This document shows positions 1 through 7,459 of a DNA stretch of 35,459 bases, one piece after another. How positions within the stretch are numbered: position 1 is the stretch's first letter; each line of letters begins with the position of its first letter. Source of the DNA: Labilibaculum sp032125735 (GTDB taxonomy: Bacteria > Bacteroidota > Bacteroidia > Bacteroidales > Marinifilaceae); assembly GCA_032125735.1 (NCBI GenBank), contig JAQBBZ010000266.1, forward strand, positions 1 through 35,459, given 5' to 3'. Under the pieces are notes generated by a model. That model saw only the letters and a list, made by a program, of their open reading frames with translations. It had not been told where the DNA came from and ran no database searches. The translations under genes and the position numbers were made by a program.

Positions 1-481
1 CAATAAAAACCTTGGTGTCCACATTTTTCAATAAACTGGTATAAGTTCCTTCAGCAATCACAACCTGGATTCCTTCCAAACTAATTACCTCATCCTCAAC
101 ACTGTTTTTGTCATAATCAATCAGAGGTTTTACAATTTCATTTTTACCATCAATCGCATCTTGTAAGTTTTGATCCATCAAATCCATTTTCACCTCAACA
201 TGAGGCCCTAACCATTCCGGATCTTCTCTTCTTTTTGCATCATTCGATTTTGGAGGAAGAACAAAATAATCATCCTGTCCAAGTAATACCGATTTTATTC
301 CTTCCTTTTCCAACTCATCAGCAATGGCTTTTCCTGTTTCGGATTTCCCACTTCCCGATTCCCCAGCTACGGTAATTGTATATCGTTTTCCCTTATTTTT
401 AATTTTATCAACCAAGCTAGGAGCAATTATTCCTGCAACCTTTATATGGTGTTCTTCCAATACAATAACATCACCCTTCAT
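1..481 (-). CDS. P-loop nucleoside kinase, uridine kinase-like (partial, runs off left edge)
   Basis: An open frame starts at the ATG at 481-479 on the minus strand and stays open to the window edge, so only the N-terminal 160 residues are visible. Residues 40-47 read GESGSGKS, a Walker A loop, preceded by a beta strand (RYTITVA). It is followed by LGQDDYFVLPP, which resembles the substrate-side D-D-Y-F segment of uridine kinases and phosphoribulokinases. A later strand, VVIAEGTY, fits the next conserved block of that fold (in uridine kinases usually V-x-x-E-G). The likely role is ATP-dependent phosphorylation of a nucleoside or sugar in the cytoplasm. The 35 residues before the P-loop are longer than in classical Udk, so a divergent paralogue is possible. 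The substrate cannot be read from this fragment. Confidence 0.75.
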   Translation of the reverse strand, partial: MKGDVIVLEEHHIKVAGIIAPSLVDKIKNKGKRYTITVAGESGSGKSETGKAIADELEKEGIKSVLLGQDDYFVLPPKSNDAKRREDPEWLGPHVEVKMDLMDQNLQDAIDGKNEIVKPLIDYDKNSVEDEVISLEGIQVVIAEGTYTSLLKNVDTKVFI

Positions 482-581
482 AATTTTATTTTTAACTATT
501 CTTTGATTTTTTTAGACATACTTTAGGTGTTTCGGAGGAGAATTAAACCTCCCCCGTTCACCTTCTTTTCTAATCTAGCTG

Positions 582-3242
582 CTAAAATGTATAAGTAATA
601 CTAAGAGTAGAAGCTCTACCAGTAATTGGTCTTGCTCGCATATAATTTGTAGTATTTTCAACAAAAGAATCTCCTTCCATTTCGGTAAATCCAAGCGTAT
701 TAAACAAGTTGTTTACATTTGCACGAATCGCTAAACCTTTGGTAATATTCTGACTGGCATAAGCATTCACATAAGCATATCCTGGTAATACAATACCATT
801 ATCATCCTGAGCATATACTTCTGTTGTTCCTATCAAACTAAAGCCAATAGACGTTTTGCCTTTGTTGAAATCGTAAGATGGAGTAATATTGTACAATAAA
901 TCAGGTACTCTTCGTGGCGTATTTCCTTTTTCATCAGGATTTAAACTCTTGTCGATTTCAGCTTTAGTATAGGTTGCTCCAAAAGACACATTGAAATTTG
1001 ATTTTTGATAAACTCCTTCGAATTCAACACCATAAGTTGTAAATTCTTTATTGATGATTTTCCCAAACTCTTCGTTCTGTTCCGAAATATCAGTATAAAA
1101 TCCGGTTATAATCATTGCTAATGATGGAGACTTGTATTTGTATCCCAACTCGAATTGCTTGATTTCATCAGCATCCAGTCCGTCAACAGTTCCTCCTTCA
1201 GGAGTTATAAATGGAGAATATAACAAACGATCGGCATTTGCTCTGCCACCTTTACTATAACGGGTATAAACAGCCTGATCATCACTAATTTTATAATTAG
1301 CTCCCAAAGAGTAAGAAACATAGTTGTAATCGTAATCAACAGGCATTGGATTTGCATTATCCAAAACGCTAACACTCTCTTCAACTGGAGTTATGCTTCC
1401 GTTATTATCAACATCAATTGCTGCCTGATAATTTGACAAATAGTGACCTGTTACATCACCCATATCGTAACGAATACTACCTTCAATATTTAATTGATCA
1501 GTAACCTCAACACCAACATTTGCATAAACAGCATCAATATCATAAGTCATGTCGTATCCACGAGTACAACAATTTCCCCAGAATGGAACGCCATGCGCAG
1601 TTAAACCATTACTGCTGTAGTATGAATTATCTGCACTTGCGATATTCATTAATCTTGCACCATCAGAACTTATATCAGTAAGGAACTCTTGCCACAACCA
1701 AGTCATTCCAATTTTTTGCTGTGCTTTATAATAACCTGCTGTAAAATCTACTTTATCAAACGATTTAGATAAGTAGAAATCATTTGTAAAATTACTTAGA
1801 TCGTTCATTTCCACATCCATAAGGATCGTTCTCATCAGCAATCCATTGTTATTTAAACCATTGATTTGTGACTCACTCAAGGCAACACCAGCATTCTTAC
1901 CATTCGCATAGCTTAAACTGTATCCTGCACCTGCAATACTTTCAGCAATGTCATTTGCTTCTCCAACCTGTGCTGGAAATGGGGTTGTAAATGAACCGTG
2001 ATTGTTGGCATAACGAAATTTTTCTTTTAGTTGCCATCCATCACCAATATCGAAGGAGAAGTCACCTCCCACAACTTTCGAAACAGGATGCATTCCATCA
2101 CTAATATTACTAGTTCTACTGTTTCCATTAGCATCCACGCTTAACACATGCATGAAACCTGAATTTTGAAGAGAACTATTGGTCAAATCAAAACCTGGAA
2201 TTGATTTGTAATTAGGGGCTGATTTAGTTCCTGTTACTTTCACAGGCATTGGCATGTATGAAATTGACTTATCATCCAAAACTTTAAAATACAATCGAAC
2301 ATATCCTTTTTCAAATTCTTTGGTGATATTCGCTTTTATCTGCCCTCCACTATTACCTGTATATCCAGGATTTCGAGGACCTTCTCCTTCACGGAAAAAT
2401 CCACCAACATGAAAGCGGAGTCCATTTCCAATGGGAGCTCCATACTCAAAATCTGTTCTGTGTGATTTATAATCAAGTCCCATGGTCATTCCAATACTAC
2501 CACCTTCAACTGCACCGTTCTTACTGATAAAGTTAATGATTCCTGCAGGCGAATTACTAGCGAAAGTTGATGCACTACCTCCTTTAATAGCTTCAATACG
2601 ACCAATTGTTCTGTCTGCTCTCACAAAAATATCTGCATTCCCAAAAGAGATATCTCCAAACTGCATTACCGGCAAACCATCTTCATAAATTTGTAAAAAT
2701 TTTGAACCTCCTGAAGCAATTGGAATACCACGAACAGCTATATTCGCATTTCCTTCTCCTCCCGAAGATTCAGAACGAATTCCAGGAATTGCTTTAAACA
2801 ATTCAGCAGTAGTTGCAGCTCCAAAAACCTCAACAAATTTTGGTTTTAGAGTTGTTAATGCAACACTCGATTCAATATTTGATTTTTGATTCACAACACC
2901 AGTTACAGTAACTTGATCCAGACCAATTAAATCTGCAGACAAATCAAAATCAAGAGTAATTTCTTGGTCTGCCAAAATAATAACTTCTTTTTCTACTTTC
3001 GAGTAACCAATAAAAGAGGCCACAATAGTATAGGTCCCTGCTTCAATATTTTCCAACTGATAAGTCCCATCAATATTAGAAATAGTACCATTCGTTGTTC
3101 CTTTAATAACCACAGATGCTCCAATTAAAGGTTCCTCATAAAGCTTATCTGTAACGGTTCCTTTTAAAATCCCTGTTTGCGCATTAATCAATCCTATAAA
3201 CAGAATTAGATTAGCAAACGTCAAAAGAATCTTTCGTTTCAT
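582..3242 (-). CDS. TonB-dependent receptor with CarboxypepD_reg-like N-terminal domain
   Basis: This 886-residue outer-membrane receptor would import a ligand using energy from TonB-ExbBD. Residues 1-21 are a signal peptide (MKRKILLTF...LINA). Residues 24 to about 110 form a carboxypeptidase-regulatory-like beta domain (GTVTDKLYEEPLIGASVVIKG). A plug domain follows at about 130-240 with the blocks LFKAIPGIRSES, NIAVRGIP and IEAIKGGSAS, then a long 22-strand-type barrel ending in an aromatic C-terminus (SITYTF), as OmpA/TonB-receptor barrels do. There is no SusD-like lipoprotein beside it, so it is not an ordinary SusC/D pair. A LacI-family regulator is divergent across 306 bp, which suggests a sugar or sugar-related ligand; that is inference. 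A promoter-like pair lies at 3393-3423, giving a leader of about 145 nt. A weak GGAGG/CCTCC inverted repeat at about 534-553 could end the transcript. Confidence 0.9.
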   Translation of the reverse strand: MKRKILLTFANLILFIGLINAQTGILKGTVTDKLYEEPLIGASVVIKGTTNGTISNIDGTYQLENIEAGTYTIVASFIGYSKVEKEVIILADQEITLDFDLSADLIGLDQVTVTGVVNQKSNIESSVALTTLKPKFVEVFGAATTAELFKAIPGIRSESSGGEGNANIAVRGIPIASGGSKFLQIYEDGLPVMQFGDISFGNADIFVRADRTIGRIEAIKGGSASTFASNSPAGIINFISKNGAVEGGSIGMTMGLDYKSHRTDFEYGAPIGNGLRFHVGGFFREGEGPRNPGYTGNSGGQIKANITKEFEKGYVRLYFKVLDDKSISYMPMPVKVTGTKSAPNYKSIPGFDLTNSSLQNSGFMHVLSVDANGNSRTSNISDGMHPVSKVVGGDFSFDIGDGWQLKEKFRYANNHGSFTTPFPAQVGEANDIAESIAGAGYSLSYANGKNAGVALSESQINGLNNNGLLMRTILMDVEMNDLSNFTNDFYLSKSFDKVDFTAGYYKAQQKIGMTWLWQEFLTDISSDGARLMNIASADNSYYSSNGLTAHGVPFWGNCCTRGYDMTYDIDAVYANVGVEVTDQLNIEGSIRYDMGDVTGHYLSNYQAAIDVDNNGSITPVEESVSVLDNANPMPVDYDYNYVSYSLGANYKISDDQAVYTRYSKGGRANADRLLYSPFITPEGGTVDGLDADEIKQFELGYKYKSPSLAMIITGFYTDISEQNEEFGKIINKEFTTYGVEFEGVYQKSNFNVSFGATYTKAEIDKSLNPDEKGNTPRRVPDLLYNITPSYDFNKGKTSIGFSLIGTTEVYAQDDNGIVLPGYAYVNAYASQNITKGLAIRANVNNLFNTLGFTEMEGDSFVENTTNYMRARPITGRASTLSITYTF

Positions 3243-3392
3243 AAATTTAATTTTTGGTCTATTGCGCTTGAAACATCTGGGATGTAATATATACTTTACT
3301 CACTGTTACACCTGAAGGTATTTCAAAGAAATAGTAGTTAGTTGATTCGTTTTATTTTTTTGCAATCGTTATCTTAGCTAAGAATAATAATG

Positions 3393-3423
3393 TAAACATA
3401 GAGGTTTTCGACAAAGAAACCAA
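3393..3423 (-). promoter_or_regulatory. Bacteroidota-type promoter for the TonB-dependent receptor
   Basis: On the minus strand TTGG (3423-3420) is followed after 19 nt by TATGTTTA (3400-3393), seven of eight matches to TAnnTTTG. Spacing and position suit the major sigma factor of Bacteroidota. The predicted start near 3386 leaves a leader of about 145 nt before the receptor ATG. Confidence 0.5.
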
Positions 3424-3455
3424 TACGCACAACGCTGATATACAGAGCTTTACTA

Positions 3456-3480
3456 GCGCAACCGGTGGCGCAACCGGTTG
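3456..3480. promoter_or_regulatory. Two tandem palindromic operator-like sites (GCGCAACCGGT twice)
   Basis: GCGCAACCGGT occurs at 3456-3466 and again at 3468-3478, a 12-bp period. The second copy contains the perfect palindrome CAACCGGTTG (3471-3480). The first forms the near-perfect palindrome GCGCaACCGGTgGCGC (3456-3471). Palindromes with a central CCGG are typical of some LacI/GalR-family operators (E. coli GntR is one known example). The pair lies 33 bp upstream of the receptor's -33 element and about 70 bp before the lacI-type gene, so it could serve either. Which protein binds is inference. Confidence 0.55.
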
Positions 3481-3505
3481 TTGTTAATAAGTTTTTGAAA
3501 AAAAA

Positions 3506-3521
3506 TCGAAAACGATTACGA
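3506..3521. promoter_or_regulatory. LacI/PurR-type operator palindrome
   Basis: TCGAAAACGATTACGA fits the dyad TCGnAAnCGnTTnCGA with the central CG step where LacI-family hinge helices insert. It ends 27 bp before the start codon of the LacI-type regulator, the position expected for autoregulation. Confidence 0.55.
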
Positions 3522-3548
3522 AAAGCCAAATAATAAAATTTATCACTC

Positions 3549-4562
3549 ATGACAAATAAGCCCATTACAATAATCGATATCGCCAAACTTCTCGGGGTTT
3601 CAAAGTCAACAGTTAGCAGAGCCCTTAAAGATCATCCAGATATCGGTAAAAGCACCAAAGAGGCTGTTAATTTGCTTGCTCAGCAATTAAACTACAAACC
3701 TAATGCTGTTGCAATGTCATTCCGCAATAAAAAAAGTAATGTAATTGGTCTAATTGTACCGCATATTTCTCCTTTCTTTTTTCCTTCGATTATAGAAGGA
3801 ATAGAACATGAGGTAAATAAAAGAGGTTATAATTTAATGATTCTTCAATCCAATGAATCTTACGAAAGAGAAAAAAACAACTTGGATATTTTAATGAGTA
3901 ATAATGTGGAAGGAATCTTGGCATCTGTTTCAAAGAACACTACGGATTTGAGTCATTTTACAAATCTACTTGAAGCAAATACTCCAATTGTTTTTTTCGA
4001 CAGAATCCCTAAAAACATACCCGCAGACATGGTGCTTGTTGATGATGTTTCTGGTGCTTTTAAAGCTGTTGAACACTTGATACAAATTGGACGAAAAAAA
4101 ATTGCCATTTGTTTAGGCAACCCAAACTTACTGATTAGTAGTAATCGTTTGGAAGGATATAAAAAGGCATTAGAAAAATACAATATCCCCTTTAAGGAGC
4201 AATACATTATCTCTGGTCAATCAACTAATGAAACTGAACGAGAAACTCATAAACTTTTCGAACTGAAAGAAAAACCCGATGCCATTTTAGCAATTAGTGA
4301 TCTTACCATGTCAGGCATAATGAAAGTAGTTTACTCTAAAAAAATTAATGTGCCTGCCGATCTTGCAGTAATTGGATTTTGTGAAAATACATTCAGTCAA
4401 ATGTATAACCCACCACTTACCACAATTGATCCAATGGGATTGGAAATAGGGAAAATTGCAACGGAAAGACTCTTTCAAAGAATTCTAGAAAACAATTTAT
4501 TAGACCCCAAAACGATCAATCTGTCAAGTAGATTGATCATAAGAGATTCTACACAAAAATAG
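3549..4562 (+). CDS. LacI/GalR-family transcriptional regulator
   Basis: This is a DNA-binding regulator of 337 residues, the usual family length. Residues 6-25 (ITIIDIAKLLGVSKSTVSRA) form the N-terminal helix-turn-helix, and LNYKPNAVA near 48-56 is the hinge-helix region. From about residue 63 (NVIGLIVPHISPFFFPSIIEGIE) to the end is a periplasmic-binding-protein-like effector domain, with the usual DAILAISDLTMSGIM and LAVIGFCEN segments. It most likely binds a sugar or sugar derivative in the cytoplasm and controls the divergent TonB-dependent receptor and itself. Palindromes at 3456-3480 and 3506-3521 are candidate operators. No metabolic gene follows in the same operon, so the effector cannot be guessed from context. 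The ATG at 3549 is chosen because it places the HTH at the very N-terminus. Confidence 0.93.
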   Translation: MTNKPITIIDIAKLLGVSKSTVSRALKDHPDIGKSTKEAVNLLAQQLNYKPNAVAMSFRNKKSNVIGLIVPHISPFFFPSIIEGIEHEVNKRGYNLMILQSNESYEREKNNLDILMSNNVEGILASVSKNTTDLSHFTNLLEANTPIVFFDRIPKNIPADMVLVDDVSGAFKAVEHLIQIGRKKIAICLGNPNLLISSNRLEGYKKALEKYNIPFKEQYIISGQSTNETERETHKLFELKEKPDAILAISDLTMSGIMKVVYSKKINVPADLAVIGFCENTFSQMYNPPLTTIDPMGLEIGKIATERLFQRILENNLLDPKTINLSSRLIIRDSTQK

Positions 4563-4651
4563 TTATCCAAACCACTATATTTTAATAGTTAAAGATTTGA
4601 TTATCCGTCATTATTTGATACTTTTAGTATGACCTGTCAAATGATTCCAGC

Positions 4652-4689
4652 CTTTTCAAACTCCTGTTTGATAACGAACATTTGAAAAG
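4652..4689 (+). repeat. 9-bp inverted repeat upstream of the histidine kinase gene
   Basis: CTTTTCAAA (4652-4660) and TTTGAAAAG (4681-4689) are exact reverse complements separated by 20 bp. The element ends 21 bp before the kinase start. It has no T-tract, so it is not a clear terminator; it could be a protein-binding dyad or a leader hairpin. Confidence 0.4.
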
Positions 4690-4710
4690 TATGGATTAAT
4701 AAGAACAAGG

Positions 4711-5805
4711 ATGATGGATTTTTCAGATATTTTCAAAAATAACATTTCTGTTCACTCATTGATAGAGTCCATGTCGGAGGGCGTAATATTTATTAATAAG
4801 GCTGGTGAAATATTACTGATAAATAAAACAACAAATCAATTATTCGGATACCAAAGCAATGAACTGATCGGCCAATCAATTGAAAAACTAATTCCAAACA
4901 AACATAAAGAGCAGCACAAAACCCATCTACTAAATTATTTTTCTGCTCCAAAAGCTCGTCCCATGGGACATGCTAATTCAAAATTATCCGGAATAAAAAA
5001 AAACGGATCTGTTTTTTCACTTGAAATTAGTTTGAGCTATATCAATACAGACAAGGAACTACTTGGTGTAGCTTTTATTACCGATATCTCGGCCCGGGTA
5101 AAGGCTGAGAACGAACTTAAAATACGAAATATTGAATTGGATGCATTTGCTCACACAATTGCTCATGAGTTAGACTCCCAATTAAATAGTATCGTCGGGT
5201 TTAGTCAGCTGATTCTCGATGACCATGAAATGAGCGAAGAGAAACGCAATTCCTTTTTAGACATTATTGTTTCCAGTGGATTTAAAATGAACAGCATTAT
5301 TCGGGAAATGCTACTTTTCTCGAGTCTTAAAAAAGATGAAATTGTTAAAAGCCAGCTCGTAATGAAGGATATTATTGACGAAGCTGTTAACCGAATTTCC
5401 AAATCTGAAAAAAGTATAGCAAATATATCAATATCCCCCAATTTTGAGCTTTCGGTTGGTTACGGACCTTGGGTAGAAGAAGTTTGGTACAACTATATTC
5501 GAAATGCGATTAAGTATGGTGGAACTCCTCCAAGTATCGAAATTGGAAGCTCAAAAGCTGAAGATGGTTACAATAAATTCTGGGTTAAAGACAATGGGAT
5601 GGGACTTAATGAGAGACAATGCGATATCATTTTTGTCGATCCGCAAAAATTAGGAGTCGGGCTTGTGAAAGGCCATGGCTTAGGATTATCAATCGTGAAA
5701 CGAATTGTTCAAAAACTAGACGGCTGGGTAACTGTTGAAAGTACCCCAAACGAAGGAAGTGTGTTTAGTTTTTACCTGCCTCAATCTCAGGATAATTCCC
5801 ACTAA
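4711..5805 (+). CDS. Soluble PAS-domain sensor histidine kinase
   Basis: This 364-residue kinase has no membrane segment or signal peptide, so it should act in the cytoplasm. A PAS domain covers about residues 12-130 (MSEGVIFINKAGEILLINK, then NELIGQSIEKLIP). A dimerisation/phosphoacceptor segment follows with His152 in AHELDSQL. The ATPase domain has an N-box (NYIRNAIKYGG, Asn261/Asn265), DNGMG at 294-298 and GHGLGLSIVK at 321-330. The H-box is unusual: the common H-E-x-x-x-P-L is here H-E-L-D-S-Q-L, without the proline. No response regulator is adjacent; the nearest is the lone receiver at 33.8 kb, and nothing links the two. Two consecutive ATGs (4711, 4714) could start the protein. An exact inverted repeat lies just upstream. 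Confidence 0.9.
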   Translation: MMDFSDIFKNNISVHSLIESMSEGVIFINKAGEILLINKTTNQLFGYQSNELIGQSIEKLIPNKHKEQHKTHLLNYFSAPKARPMGHANSKLSGIKKNGSVFSLEISLSYINTDKELLGVAFITDISARVKAENELKIRNIELDAFAHTIAHELDSQLNSIVGFSQLILDDHEMSEEKRNSFLDIIVSSGFKMNSIIREMLLFSSLKKDEIVKSQLVMKDIIDEAVNRISKSEKSIANISISPNFELSVGYGPWVEEVWYNYIRNAIKYGGTPPSIEIGSSKAEDGYNKFWVKDNGMGLNERQCDIIFVDPQKLGVGLVKGHGLGLSIVKRIVQKLDGWVTVESTPNEGSVFSFYLPQSQDNSH

Positions 5806-5853
5806 AAAAAAGGATTCTGTTGATTGCTGATAACAAATGCATCAGCAACCAAC
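5804..5853 (-). terminator. Rho-independent terminator of the FAD protein gene
   Basis: On the minus strand ATCAGCAA pairs with TTGCTGAT (5841-5848 with 5824-5831), extended by a GTTG/CAAC clamp after one mismatch. An eight-T run (plus-strand A tract 5804-5811) follows 7 nt later. It sits just past the stop of the minus-strand gene. Confidence 0.6.
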
Positions 5854-5866
5854 AAAAAATAACCAA

Positions 5867-7258
5867 TTATAATTTCTTCAGGAACTCCCGGGCAATCACA
5901 ACACCATTTACCGAAGCCTGCATTAAACCTCTTGTGATCCCTGCTCCATCACCACCCAAATAAAGATTTTCAACTGATGTTGACTGAAACCCCTTATCCA
6001 CTTTGGTAATATTGCTGTAGAATTTTACCTCAACACCATACAGCAAGGTTTCATCTGATGCCAAGCCTGGTGTTACCTTATCCAATGCCAAAATCATCTC
6101 TTCAATATCTTTCAATATTCTATGTGGCAAAACTAAGCTTAAATCTCCGGGTACTGCATCTTTTAAGGTTGGTATAATGTTATTTCTAAACAATCGGCTA
6201 GTGGTGGTTCTTCGACCTCTTAGCAAGTCCCCAAATCGCTGTACCATTATTTGATTATTTGTAAGCATATTCGCCAAACGGGCAATGTGTTTACCATATT
6301 CAATAGGCGCTTTAAAAGGCTCTGTAAACTTCTGCGATACCAATAAAGCAAAGTTCGTGTTGTCACTCTTCAAATCTTTAAAACTATGTCCATTTACCAC
6401 AGCCAAGTTATCATCGTAGTATTCCGATGAAACAAATCCACCGGGGTTTGAGCAAAAAGTCCTTACTTTATCATCGAAAGTCTTCGTATAATGTACTAGT
6501 TTAGCTTCGTAAAAGTTGTCATTAATATCCTTCATCACCTCATTTCTACACTCTAATCGTACCCCTATGTCTACAACTCCTACTTCCGTCGAGATACTTT
6601 CCTTACTGCACTCCTTCATCAACCAATCTGCTCCATCACGACCAACAGACACCAATACTAAATCGGCGAAATAATCGCCCGTCCCATTTTTAACTCCTTT
6701 GATTTTATCTCCTTCTAAGATTAAATTTTCCACGGCACTGTTAAAGTGAACTTCAACACCTCGTTCGATCACAAAATCGTATAATTTTTTATACAATTCC
6801 TGTGCTTTCTCAGTTCCTAAATGACGTACAGGACAATGCACCAATTTTAAATTTGCCTCAATAGCTTTTTTTCGGATCTTTTCCATTTCCAGCGTTAGTG
6901 TTTCGCCATGAATTTCAGAAGATGCACCAAATTCTAAATACACATCATCAGTATATTTAATTAAATTGATCGTTTCCTCAATTCCTAAATATTCGGGTAA
7001 AGTTCCTCCAACTTCGGGTGATAGTGAAAGTTTCCCATCGGAAAATGCACCTGCTCCAGCCCATCCTGTTGTAATACTACAGGGCTTACAATGCACACAT
7101 TTTCCTCCATTGGTATGTTTTGGGCAATTCCTCTTATCCATTCCTCTTCCTTTTTCAAGGATTAAAATGTTTAAATCATCTCTGTTCATTACTAATTCAT
7201 AAGCACAAAAGATACCAGCAGGGCCGGCTCCAACAATAATCACATCGTATTTCTTCAT
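5867..7258 (-). CDS. FAD-dependent dehydrogenase-like protein (COG2509 type)
   Basis: This is a 463-residue flavoprotein of unknown substrate. The N-terminus (YDVIIVGAGPAGIFCAYEL) is a Rossmann GxGxxG dinucleotide-binding fold, and ILILEKG is the strand carrying the acidic ribose-binding residue. The C-terminus has the second FAD block, LYLGGDGAGITRGLMQASVNG. Between residues 45 and 78 is a family-specific segment with Cys45, Cys54, Cys57 and Cys60 followed by GWAGAGAFSDGKLSL. The cysteine spacing could hold a metal or Fe-S centre, but I do not know this to have been shown. These proteins are widespread and poorly characterised; oxidation or reduction of a small molecule is all that can be claimed. 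The gene stands alone, with a terminator at 5804-5853. Confidence 0.85.
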   Translation of the reverse strand: MKKYDVIIVGAGPAGIFCAYELVMNRDDLNILILEKGRGMDKRNCPKHTNGGKCVHCKPCSITTGWAGAGAFSDGKLSLSPEVGGTLPEYLGIEETINLIKYTDDVYLEFGASSEIHGETLTLEMEKIRKKAIEANLKLVHCPVRHLGTEKAQELYKKLYDFVIERGVEVHFNSAVENLILEGDKIKGVKNGTGDYFADLVLVSVGRDGADWLMKECSKESISTEVGVVDIGVRLECRNEVMKDINDNFYEAKLVHYTKTFDDKVRTFCSNPGGFVSSEYYDDNLAVVNGHSFKDLKSDNTNFALLVSQKFTEPFKAPIEYGKHIARLANMLTNNQIMVQRFGDLLRGRRTTTSRLFRNNIIPTLKDAVPGDLSLVLPHRILKDIEEMILALDKVTPGLASDETLLYGVEVKFYSNITKVDKGFQSTSVENLYLGGDGAGITRGLMQASVNGVVIAREFLKKL

Positions 7259-7407
7259 ACGTTTTATTTAATTTTCTTTAGATCAATGCGGCTCACCTAA
7301 TTTCTATTTTTTCAACAGGCAAACCTTTAAAAATAGGCATTCTTTTCATTCATATTACATGCTACTCTCCATAATGAATATAAATATTGAATTGCTATTC
7401 AAACAAC

Positions 7408-7439
7408 AGAGGCCGGAATGATTACTCATCCCGGCCTCT
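7408..7439 (-). terminator. Hairpin terminator downstream of dsbD
   Basis: AGAGGCCGG (7408-7416) and CCGGCCTCT (7431-7439) form a perfect 9-bp GC-rich stem, with a further ATGA/TCAT pairing inside after one mismatch. It lies 20 bp past the dsbD stop. The minus-strand T-tract is weak (GTTGTTT). Confidence 0.6.
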
Positions 7440-7459
7440 TTAACCTGTGTCTAAAAATT

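Noticed and set aside
582..3242. SusC/SusD polysaccharide utilisation locus
   Set aside because: There is no SusD-like lipoprotein, glycoside hydrolase or sulfatase nearby; only a TonB receptor and a LacI-type regulator are present.
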